From positions 1-23,139 of the forward strand of contig JAAPAO010000566.1 in the NCBI GenBank assembly GCA_013115145.1: a stretch of DNA of 23,139 bases, written 5' to 3'. Shown piece by piece: positions 1 through 8,329 of the stretch. The translations under genes were made by a program, and so were the position numbers. Numbering within the stretch: the stretch's first letter is position 1; the number at the start of each line of letters is the position of its first letter. The stretch is from Perkinsus chesapeaki (lineage: Eukaryota > Perkinsozoa > Perkinsida > Perkinsidae). The notes beneath the pieces were generated by a model. That model did no database searches, was not told the DNA's origin, and saw only the letters and a program-made list of their open reading frames with translations.

Positions 1-115
1 AAAAGGCAGATATACTGAAACCTACATAACTTATCATCATAACTCGTCATGCCTAGTGGGCACACGACATCAAAGCCATCAAAAGTCTAACGTTTCTGTT
101 TCATCCAAGGAACAA

Positions 116-594
116 TTACAACCGTATATCTCGGGATTCGTGCATGAAGTACAGGCTATACTCCACGTACGAATTGTCCAGTGCGATGCTCAGCTTCACG
201 GTATAGCATCGGATGATGTACAGAACAGCAAAGGCAGACCCGCAGCAGCCTTTTGGGTGGTGAACCAATAGGTCATTGCTGATATTGAATGCAAACCTCG
301 GGCTTTGGTTCACACTTCAACATCGCCTACTAGACTACGACTCGTAGCTTACAAAGCTAAATGCAGCGATGATTCCAATGTTGCCCCATGAGGAGCTACC
401 AACTCCGAGCTGACCCCCCGATAGGTTTTGAAGGGAAATCTGCCGGATTCAGCGAATGGGTATAATCGTTTGAAGCATACTAAGGTTATCCAAATCCTCA
501 TTCAGAGTCGCCCTTTTGAAGTCACATAGGACGCAGAATCCTCTGAGCAGGCCGAGTGTTTAGGATCTCTAAATTGGAAGGGACGAGTCGCATT
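116..594 (-). CDS. 3' exons of an unknown Cys-containing protein
   Basis: I do not recognise this protein. Three minus-strand exons join in frame: 594-526, 479-400 and 302-116, with stop TAA at 118-116. The introns are 525-480 (46 nt, GTGACT...CTTAG) and 399-303 (97 nt). The 97-nt intron could instead hold an 18-nt micro-exon (356-339) that also keeps frame. The 111 codons read as sensible protein, with pieces such as SACSEDSASYY, NPADFPSKPIGG, HHPKGCCGSAF and YTVKLSIALDNSYVEYS before the terminal ESRDIRL. The 5' end is open: a further exon ending at 653 (donor CAA|GTGAGAG, 58-nt intron) fits the phase, but no convincing start ATG or signal peptide was found. It could be the end of a secreted protein like others in the window, but that is a guess. 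Confidence 0.42.
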
Positions 595-860
595 CTTTTC
601 CGAAAGTCGGTTTCAATCAAACCGTCTGACGGGAACGCCGTTGAACTCTCACTTGAAGCTCAAGTCTTGAACGACAGTGATGGAAAGTTTCCACACTTGA
701 AAACAGTTACCAGGAAACCATAATAGGTCAATTACTCATGCAAGGATTGCATAATCCGGTAACGCGGCACATCACGCGACGAATTGCCGTGTCTTCATAT
801 TCGAGGAACAACTAAGAGACTAAAGACTCTAGAGAGGAGTAGAAACGTTACTTAAAGTAT

Positions 861-2177
861 CTAATAATTAGCTAAATAGTCGGACACTTCCGCTGCAGCT
901 TTTCCTCCTGTTATTAACGCCGCGTGAACGGCTCCTTGATACTCGGGATCGCAATGCTCGCCAGCAAACCATACTAAACCATGACGCCGAGCAGCATTGT
1001 TAACATCCACTTCAGTGGAGCTCGGTCGGTAGTGGGAGTAGCTTCCCATTGAGTACAAACCCGAGCAAAAGAACGTTACTCCGGTGCGATCCGGAGGAGG
1101 TAAATTGGGCAGCACACCTCTCAGGGCCTCTATCGCACCGTCTATAGCTTCCTTTCCACTTATGTCCACAACCTGGGCGGTCACAGCACTGCTAGATAAG
1201 ACTTCAAAAAGCCAGTTTTGCTGGCCGTCTGAGCTGATGACGGCTATGCCATCCTTATCAGCTGGAATGGGCTCTCCCTTATCCCAGCCCAAGAAGATCT
1301 TCTCGCTAGTTCCTGTACCCAATCTTTGGATGGAATCGAACTGCTCCGAGGGCATCTCCGGTATAAAACGGATTCGCTCTGACTGGATAACACCGAGCGG
1401 CACAGTGCAAATACAAGCCTTTGCATGGTAAAGTCTACCATCACGGGTGGTCACCTGGACAGGACCGCATTCCAAGCCGCTCTGGTCGACAGTAACGACT
1501 TCGGTCCCGAGGTAGAAGTGTGTGGTAGAGCACTCCTCCTCCAACACCTCAACCAGCGCATACATACCCTCTTCTATTTTGCCATCAGGACCTTCGAACC
1601 GTCCGGTCCCTTCGGAACCATCGAACTCGGTCGCTCGGAGCTGGGAATCAGAGCTGACGCCCATCCATGTCCGGACTAGGTACCACCAGAGATATCTAAC
1701 CAGCTCGTCCTCAACATCTAGGTCAACGCCGCTCATTCGCACACCCTCCTCAAGATTCACGCTATCGTCAAGCTCGCTGCATACTTTTTGCACTTTTTCC
1801 AGCAGTTCTTCCACCCTAGTATAGGCGCTCCGGAGCTCCTCTTGAGAATACAATCTCCCATCAGAGCCATACGCGCGTAACATCGTAATATAATCCTCAT
1901 CAGAGCCAGGATACTGGTGGACATGAAGACCACCACGATTGGCAATGCTGACCATGGGATTCTCGGCGCAGACACCGTGGATGTACTGCGCACCCATGTC
2001 GATAGCAACTCCTCTGTGCCATTTGGTCGGACTAATTCTTCCACCTAGTCGCGGCCGAGCTTCCAAGACGGCCACGTTATACGACTGCAATGCCCTCGCA
2101 GCGGCAAGGCCGGCTGCCCCACCGCCCACGATAATAACGTCCAAGAGGCTGGGTGCTGTGAGGCAATCGGATTCCAT
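861..2177 (-). CDS. FAD-dependent amine/polyamine oxidase family protein
   Basis: Flavin amine oxidase of 438 aa in one exon. Enzymes of this family oxidise polyamines or other amines, giving an aldehyde and hydrogen peroxide; LSD1-type demethylases are relatives. The N-terminal dinucleotide-binding motif is clear (VIIVGGGAAGLAAARAL near residues 14-30), followed by LEARPRLGGR (37-46) and GAQYIHG. A CTVPLGVI strand lies mid-protein, and GTSEKIFLGW carries the lysine usually conserved near the flavin N5. The C-terminal FAD signature is WFAGEHCDPEYQGAVHAAL (from 403). The frame stays open 56 codons upstream of ATG 2177, but that part is not family-like, and the Met 13 residues before the Rossmann strand gives normal length. 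There is no SWIRM or tower domain, so a polyamine-oxidase-like enzyme is more likely than a histone demethylase. The substrate cannot be told from sequence. Confidence 0.85.
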   Translation of the reverse strand: MESDCLTAPSLLDVIIVGGGAAGLAAARALQSYNVAVLEARPRLGGRISPTKWHRGVAIDMGAQYIHGVCAENPMVSIANRGGLHVHQYPGSDEDYITMLRAYGSDGRLYSQEELRSAYTRVEELLEKVQKVCSELDDSVNLEEGVRMSGVDLDVEDELVRYLWWYLVRTWMGVSSDSQLRATEFDGSEGTGRFEGPDGKIEEGMYALVEVLEEECSTTHFYLGTEVVTVDQSGLECGPVQVTTRDGRLYHAKACICTVPLGVIQSERIRFIPEMPSEQFDSIQRLGTGTSEKIFLGWDKGEPIPADKDGIAVISSDGQQNWLFEVLSSSAVTAQVVDISGKEAIDGAIEALRGVLPNLPPPDRTGVTFFCSGLYSMGSYSHYRPSSTEVDVNNAARRHGLVWFAGEHCDPEYQGAVHAALITGGKAAAEVSDYLANY

Positions 2178-2426
2178 TGGTAAAACTGATTGACACTCGT
2201 ACGCTACAAGCAGATATATTATGCAGCAAGTGTGGCGCGATGCGAAAGAGGCCGGCAGTTTTACCGAAACTTGCACATCGCAAAACCATTGTGAAAATTG
2301 TTGGCCAAATTGAGGGGGCATTTGGTGTAATACAACGCAAAGCACAGTAAAGGAGTAAACCTCGCGCTTATATGAGGAGCAATGAATGGTCGAGTTGATG
2401 GCGAGTGAGTTATTGCCGAGATTGGG

Positions 2427-4313
2427 TCACTCTTGTGGAGCGGTCAATCCAGGATGCCTTGGAGGTTCCCGACGAAGCTTGAGTAAACATATTGCACCGA
2501 GGGCAATCGCAACTATGATGATAAGAAATACGGAGAACAGCACTAGATATGCAGGGCGGCTAGCGATTGATCGGGGCGCCACCCAGGAAGACACCGCAGT
2601 CGGTGAGCTAACCACGGGCCCGGCGGATTCGACCGAAAGGAAAGCCGATGGAGGGGCGTCCTTCGGACACGCATGCTCGTTACAGGACTCCTCATCTGAG
2701 GGCCTAGTTTGAGAATCACATTCAACATCGTCGAAAGCATGACCGTCGGGACCGGAGCATTTAACGCATCTGACACGAACAGTAAAAAGTAATGAACAAG
2801 TTGTTCACCTTCTTCGGACGCCTCCTCCGCAATCCTTGGAGCATGAGCCCCATTCCTCAGGCGCCCATTGGAACGTTACTTTGCAGACTCCGCTCCTGGT
2901 TGAGGTGTGATCTGCTACAATTACACCATCCGGGATCGACGCGCGAGTGACGGTGTCAAAGTAAAATCTGAGCAGCATAAGACAGCTCGAAAGAGCAGGG
3001 CTACGCAGGCTCACCGCTCATCGTCTCCTATTTGGAGCGTCGCCCGTCTGCAGGATTCTAACCCTTCTTCTCTCTCTTGCTCCAACTTCCAGCAGGAATC
3101 CCCGAATAGCTCATATCGGCGTTGCTTCCACCGCAATGTCTCTCTTTTGTTGTAATGATCAATGTAGTAATTCTTCCCCTTGGATTCCCTGAAAGTACAT
3201 GTCGCGAGATCACACTGCGACACCTGGCTTACCATTTGTCCTTCAAACAAGTAATAGCACACCCACACTGAGGTGTCATCGGTTGCACCTCATACGAAAT
3301 TCGCTCGTACCTGCGTAATAATAGTACAACGGATGCTGCTGCTGCTCCTTCGATGGTCGGCCCTACTCATATGGTGCCAAGAAGAGGCCTATCATCGCAT
3401 CTTCGGCGTCGACCTGTTTGAAAGGGACAGGAGACTTAGCTACTAAATTGACCAGCTCGTAAGATAACACGTATCCAGCACCTGTACAATGAACTGAAGA
3501 TGACCAAGAGCATGTGACGAGACTACCTCGAGCATTTGTGGGATAATAGTCGAGGCCGGTCGAAGTCTTGAGAGCTGGCTGAAGGATTTCCAGATACGAC
3601 CAGAACTCTCCTGCGTACACACGTGGCAGGTCGAACGCCTTCTTGTCGTCTAGAATCGATAACAGTCTGAACAGGAATTCAACCAATGCCTGAAAAATGA
3701 GACCTCACTTCGCCAAATGGACATAGCTATCCGTATCGGTCTTCAGAAGCAAACGGAACCTGCGGGGCCGCGTACAGGTACTCCAATGCGACCCGAGCGG
3801 TAGCTACTTCCCGAAAAGTTTCTCTGCTACTTTGAAGGTTTCAATTACTTTCAGGCCCAGGCGATTGTACGAATCGGCAAAGCCAACGAGCTCGTGAATG
3901 TCACCTGACGTGATGATTGCTCGTTTCCAAGAAAGCGGCAGCATCTAGACTTACTGAACTGAGCCTTCTCCATATCTAGGCGGGCTCGAACATCTGACGG
4001 CAACTCAGACGAGTCTCCTATCGTGAAATAAAGTTTTACCCGTCTGCCCGTCTCCTGAAGGGGTTCTCAGTATCGGCTTAAAAAATGCTAGTCCAACCTT
4101 TTCAATTCCCGTCAGCTGCCGGGCCCAGGAGTCCCGAACAACGCATCGCCGGTCTGTTTCAGTTGGGGCTGTAGGGATGACCACAGCCAAATCCACCACG
4201 TCCTCGCAGTGCGACTTGGACATAAAAAGGGAAAATAATATTGGGCAGAAAGCCCTCATTTGGTGAGAACTGACACGATGACTCAGTGAGGCGAGAACGA
4301 CGCCAAGGCTCAT
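2427..4313 (-). CDS. GT31 beta-1,3-glycosyltransferase fused to TSP1 domain and C-terminal transmembrane anchor
   Basis: Nine exons (4313-4098, 4054-3955, 3904-3808, 3759-3709, 3666-3367, 3310-3233, 3188-3015, 2967-2809, 2769-2427) join in frame to 505 aa; the eight introns are 39-56 nt. GT31 motifs appear in order: DLAVVIPTAP then RRCVVRDSW (55-63), LYFTIGDSS, DIHELVGFADSYNRLGLK, KTDTDSYV with metal-binding DTD (146-148), YYPTNARG, CTGAGYVLS (215-223) and EDAMIGL (243-249). A linker leads to one thrombospondin type 1 repeat (373-427: WxxC, CGGGVRRRC, final ACP), then a transmembrane helix (about 465-488) and a short basic tail starting KLRR. Such enzymes transfer sugars in the ER/Golgi lumen. 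Usual GT31 proteins are type II with an N-terminal anchor; this one has the anchor at the C-terminus. The start is uncertain: ATG 4313 gives a weak signal-like segment, ATG 4259 is possible, and exons may extend to 4702. Confidence 0.75.
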
Positions 4314-4702
4314 TAGGAGCAAAATCTGCAGTGATATTCGGCGAACCAGTTACTACATACAAAAGTAATCTCGACTCACGAAAACCAACAGCCCCGGAAA
4401 ATGGTTCGGGGAACACTAACTCGATCATTTGACGTGCCGATCCTCCCCCCTCTTCAACAACATGCTCAACAAGGAAGCAGGCATGTGGCGAGTCGAGAAA
4501 AGGAACGATCAGAGCGCTGGTAGCTCGGCGACGCCAACTCTCACAGTGGTAGCCTCAGCACTACGCGCGACGCCGAACTCGGCGTGTCGCGTGCGTGCCC
4601 GCGATGCGAACTAGCACAGACTTAGGTACCCTTCCCGAGAGGACTAACCGTCCCGTAGAGCAACACTGCGCCAATAAGAGTCAAGAAGGTGAAAGGATAC
4701 AT
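4314..4702 (-). other. Possible 5' exons (signal peptide) of the GT31-TSP1 gene
   Basis: ATG 4702 on the minus strand opens MYPFTFLTLIGAVLLYGTV, a good signal peptide, and sits directly after CAACAG, a possible spliced-leader or 3' splice site. A donor-like GTACCT follows at 4629. Further down, another frame is open from about 4550 to 4159 and reads as protein (pieces ALIVPFLDSPHACFLVEHVV and FSGAVGF, then a strong GTGAGT donor at 4380). These look like the secretory signal and N-terminal region of the downstream GT31 gene. I could not find one splice path that joins them to the GT31 frame with certainty, so they may instead be a separate small gene. Confidence 0.35.
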
Positions 4703-5414
4703 GCTGTTGAATATGAGCCACTACTATAGGGAACTAGAAGCCCCCGGGGATTCTATACGAGAAGGGAAACCGACGACGAACAGCCCGGACAGAAAAAGGA
4801 TCCGAACACTTCCAAATTTCCGGACAATCGAGCAAGGGTGGGCAAGTGGGGCGCGATATCGCCCTCGGAGTGGTAGGCCGACAGTTACAGTGGATGCATG
4901 TGATAGGAGAGAGCACACGGTAGCTCGACATGCGACTTCAGAGCGTTCCTACGAGCAGCTTCGTGGTGGCTGATGCGTGCCACGCGCCACGGCTCACAGC
5001 TAAACTGAATCGCCATGAAACTTTGTTCAGTACCATCAGAAGCAGTGGTTCCAAATAGAGTCGATAGATGTGCTAGCATGGTGAGCCCCTTGGTGAGTCT
5101 TCTATCGCTGTAATAGAGCCTCAACTTCCGCGTGACACAATTTGTCTTCTTATTCCTAGTTTATCTGGCGTCGAGCTCAATACTGTACATATAACAGATT
5201 ATTATAGCCCGACATGGAAGATTTGGAACCAACTTCAAGGTGATGTCCAGTAAGCATTGTATACTAGTATAGAAGGCATCAAGGTGATGTCCAGTAAGCA
5301 TTGTATACTATTATAGAAGGCATACACCTCATTAAAAGAAACTGCGGACACAAAATAGTATACGAACCACTGGCAACTCAACAATCGGGCAGCTATAGCA
5401 GTGATGACATTTAA
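4703..5414. other. Stretch with no assignable gene, one weak minus-strand ORF and a tandem duplication
   Basis: A minus-strand frame is open from about 5154 to 4885 and contains ATG 5073 (MLAHLSTLFGTTASDG...). A second, overlapping frame encodes a hydrophobic run (ILFLSGLFVVGF) near 4800-4765. Neither matches a family I know, and neither has clear splice partners. The rest is probably the 5' region of the GT31 gene and the 3' region of the Cys-rich gene at 5415, and it includes the 44-bp duplication at 5235-5322. Confidence 0.4.
5235..5322. repeat. 44-bp tandem duplication, two copies
   Basis: The unit beginning TCAAGGTGATGTCCAG occurs twice head to tail, at 5235-5278 and 5279-5322. The copies differ at one position (TACTAGTAT against TACTATTAT). 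The repeat lies between minus-strand genes, about 90 bp past the stop codon of the gene at 5415. The single mismatch points to a recent local duplication. No function is evident. Confidence 0.9.
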
Positions 5415-5975
5415 TTACTCATGCAGTCCACAAAGCATGTACACGGTGAGCACAACCAGACCGCCCGACACCGATATTCGGGGCCATGGGGCAGCCGCCG
5501 CTTCAGAGCCCTCCATCGCGTTGCCATAGCAAGTATCGCTCTTTTCAAACATATCAGCTGGAACGCATGCCTCCCGCGCTTGCATCTCTTGCTTAGTCTT
5601 ATTGGGGAAATATGCCTTTAACACATCTACCATACTGAGACCGGCAGCGCAGTTGCAAGTGAAGAGGAAACGGTCCAGGCCGCACAGCGTAGGATGCTCC
5701 TGCAGACACTGGGCGAACTCACACTCGTCATCGCCGATGCATTCCCAGCAAACTTTATGAGCCAGGCATCTCGACTGGTCATGATGGTTGATGATGCTTA
5801 CTTGCGATACGTCGAAAACTTTCAGCTCGAGTTGTCGGTCCGCTGCATACGGACACACCTCCGCGCACTCTTCAACATAGAGCCTATTGTTAAATTCTGC
5901 TGTAGAACCGTTCTGGCCTTGGCCTGTTCGGTGCAGGAAGGAGAAGACTAGGAAGAACGCCTCGACTTGCTTCAT
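5415..5975 (-). CDS. Small secreted Cys-rich protein, probable GPI anchor
   Basis: A 186-aa intronless gene. ATG 5975 is preceded in frame by TGA, which fixes the start unless there is a 5' exon. The N-terminus MKQVEAFFLVFSFLHRTG is a signal peptide. The body has 13 cysteines, 11 of them in the mature region up to SDTCYGN and many in close pairs (ECAEVC, KVCWEC, CNC), with potential N-glycosylation sites NGS and NKT. The C-terminus is a small-residue stretch (GSEAAAAP) followed by a hydrophobic tail (SGGLVVLTVYMLCGL) with only HE after it, which is the usual form of a GPI-attachment signal. This suggests a disulfide-stabilised surface protein. I recognise no domain family. A short type I membrane anchor is the alternative. 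Confidence 0.65.
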   Translation of the reverse strand: MKQVEAFFLVFSFLHRTGQGQNGSTAEFNNRLYVEECAEVCPYAADRQLELKVFDVSQVSIINHHDQSRCLAHKVCWECIGDDECEFAQCLQEHPTLCGLDRFLFTCNCAAGLSMVDVLKAYFPNKTKQEMQAREACVPADMFEKSDTCYGNAMEGSEAAAAPWPRISVSGGLVVLTVYMLCGLHE

Positions 5976-6136
5976 TCATGCAGTGTAGAAAGCACCCTGG
6001 TAAAACTCAGCCCCCCCCCACAAACCAACAACTGTAATGTGAACAACAACTAATTTGGTAAGACTGTCATGCAGCTGTGCTCGGCCTTCCCCTCCTGGGC
6101 TTCCGCCGGCCAACTCGCTTCGTCGCCCACAAGCTC

Positions 6137-8329
6137 TCAGTGCTGAGTCCAATACCTACAGCACTCCTCGAAAGAGTCGTACTCATATCGCCGTCTACTC
6201 GCGGGCCACAGTTTCATGCTTTGTATGGTGTGAATGACCTCCTCCTTCCGCATACCGTTCCTCCACGGGAGCTTCGCCAGTTCCTCCGGCGACAAGTCCT
6301 CAGCAGGAGGACCGCCAGTCGAGTGCTTCTGTAGCCGACCTTAACAAGCACAATCCCAAAGCTGCACGCGAAGCATCTTACCCGCGCTCGAGGTCGGCCT
6401 CGTCCCGGGAGGGCTAACTTTGGCCTTTATCGGAGGGAGGGGCTTAGGTACCATCACTTCGGGGTCGATGTCGGTATCCACTCCACCGAGTGTAATCAGA
6501 CATCTGACGAACGCATGACAGTGCCGTGAGTGGCAAGAATATCTTAATTTCTAAAATCAAAGCTGAGCTCTTCAAAAAGTCCGATGGATTCGTCAGAGTA
6601 GATTAAGATAGATGAGCAAAAATGAAGATGCCAACTAACATAACATTATCTTCAAAATACACAGTGGTTTCTTGCCTAGCACTATAAAGACCACGGGGAC
6701 CCCGAATGCGTAGTATCTTCCGGAAAAGCAGCCCTACTCGAAAGCTCCCAACTGCCCATTCATGAATGCCAACTTTGTCGGTGTAGGAACGGTCTCGGCG
6801 ATCGGGGCCAGTTTTGCTTTGGCCGCTGGCGTAATGCATACCCTGTCCCCTGGCACACCATTAACGTCCATCTGCATCAAGAGCCAGTGCGAGTATCTAA
6901 CTCTCATCATGCTTACTCCTGCCTCCACAAGCGCCTTGATGCATTCTGTGTGTCCGTTGGCTGCGGCCAAATGTAACGGTGTAAACCCTGCCATACCACA
7001 GATCTATTCCGCTGCACTTTAATTACGTATATTGCCTTGGGAGTTCAAGGGGTCTCTTGTAGCCCCTTTGGACAGCAACAGTTGGCAGACACTAAGATGT
7101 CCTCGGCATGCTCCGATCGTCAACGCTGTGTTCCTGCCCATCACCACCGGTGCAAAGCCTCGTCAGGCCGCCAACGTACCCATGGGAGTCCTTGGCGTTT
7201 ATATCTGCAGAGCTTTCAACAAGCAGCTCGACACTCTCTCTACTGCCATGCCACGTAGCGTAATGTATCGGACGGAGACCCTGAAGGAAGCAAGATTGGT
7301 CCGGTGGTGGCCACGTGATGAAAGGTGCACACAAGGCGCCGATTGATGTTGTGTGACATTGTGCCGAGTGTCTTCTCTTGTGTGCTGCCTGTCCCCTTTT
7401 GTGTGCTGACTGTCTCCTTCTCAAGCCTACTATACTCTATCAGACCCACGTAAAACGAATCAGCAGACCACCGGATCCCTGTTCCCGGTCACCTGCGCGT
7501 TCGGACGATCGACAGTGGCGTTCCTGATGGCTTCGAGGTCCACAGTTCGACACGGCGTCACGGCGTCTCCAGTCAGCTTGTTGGACTGAGGCTCGCCTTT
7601 CTGAAGGGGCGCCCTAACCCTCCTCAACACCATCTTCCCACCTAACACTCACCGTGGAGCTCTTTCCCATGTAACTGAGCAACACCTCCGCCATCAGCCA
7701 TTGCCGTTTTTGTGTCGCCAAGTTTAGTGCCGTGTCTCCCTCGTTGGTCGCTATGGTAACGTCAGCTCTATACTGCAGCAAGAGCTCAATAAGAGGCACA
7801 CTTCCTGAGATACCATAACCAGTCCGCCCCCTCCCGTTCACGTCTCACCAGTATCAATCGCCAAGTGGAGGGGGGTGGCACCATCGCTGTTAACCACGTC
7901 AAGAATACTCTCCGGCTGTCCACCACCACCGGCTTCTTGAGGCTGCCCTCGTCCGTTGCTCCCTAATACCAACCCTATCCCGGCCTATCACAGAGGCCAT
8001 CCTACCTCCCGCCCGCGGACGCTGGAGCATCCCCTCGAGCACAGCCGCCTAGGATATTTCGATATCCGCTTTTTCAGCGAGTATCGCCCTACCTGCCCCG
8101 CTGCCGCCGCCAGGTGTGCAGGCGTATTGTTCCTGGCCTTTTGTTGTTGCTGCTGCTGTGTGGGCTGCTGCTTCTGTTGCAGGGCCCTCTTTGCTCCTGA
8201 AGGATAGGCCTCCTGCCCAGCCATTGGCAGCGCTCGAGGGTTGCGCCATCTGACGTCAGAGTACCTGGAAGCGAGGTTCGGTGGATGTGTCCCTCGAGGT
8301 CGAAATAACATTCCTAGCGTAGAGATCAT
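6137..8329 (-). CDS. Ankyrin-repeat protein with N-terminal polyglutamine
   Basis: Exons 8329-8093, 8048-8006, 7962-7849, 7804-7653, 7600-7493, 7434-7333, 7280-7180, 7133-7036, 6987-6917, 6871-6738 and 6503 onward join in frame, with introns of 43-58 nt except the last (234 nt). About seven ankyrin repeats can be read: NNTPAHLAAAAGQ, GATPLHLAID with LIELLLQYRADV, GDTALNLATQ, LRPIHYATWHG with SADINA, NTALTIGACRGHLSVCQLLL, FTPLHLAAANGHTECIKAL, and a diverged TPTKLAFMNGQLGAFE with LITLGGVDTD. A Q-rich segment (residues about 53-67) precedes them. Ankyrin repeats bind proteins; the partner is unknown. ATG 8329 follows an in-frame TGA and a pyrimidine-rich TTAAG; ATG 8224 is an alternative. The 3' end has two in-frame versions: donor 6381 gives stop 6300 (436 aa), and donor 6418 gives stop 6137 (478 aa). 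I prefer the longer because 6328-6137 reads as real protein (LSPEELAKLPW, EEVIHTIQSMKLW). Confidence 0.7.
8141..8180. repeat. CAA/CAG-rich tract encoding polyglutamine
   Basis: The minus strand carries mixed CAG and CAA codons in a row, interrupted by CCC ACA, encoding KQQP then TQQQQQQK in the first exon of the ankyrin gene. The mix of CAG and CAA suggests selection or age rather than fresh slippage. Length variation between strains would be expected. Confidence 0.75.

Noticed and set aside
56-271. Plus-strand 71-codon frame at the window start
   Set aside because: It is antisense to the last exon of the minus-strand gene at 116-594, which keeps frame over three exons.
1084-1824. Plus-strand open frames opposite the amine oxidase
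   Set aside because: They lie antisense to a gene with complete FAD motifs, have Ser/Pro-rich random composition and no splice or family support.
2178-2345. N-terminal 56-codon extension of the amine oxidase
   Set aside because: The frame is open, but its composition is not family-like and Met at 2177 gives the normal distance to the Rossmann strand.
3661-3708. A 19-nt intron ending at the first TTTTTCAG in GT31
   Set aside because: It would be far below the size of all other introns and breaks the frame; the 42-nt intron 3708-3667 restores the family sequence (HLAKLLSIL).
7021-7424. Plus-strand frames opposite the ankyrin exons
   Set aside because: They are antisense to exons with strong ankyrin signatures and have no motif support.
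8049-8249. Alternative frame starting MAQPSSAANGW after a CGTCAG acceptor
   Set aside because: The ankyrin consensus (NNTPAHLAAAAGQ) lies in the other frame, which continues through ten more exons; this frame stops at ADIEIS.
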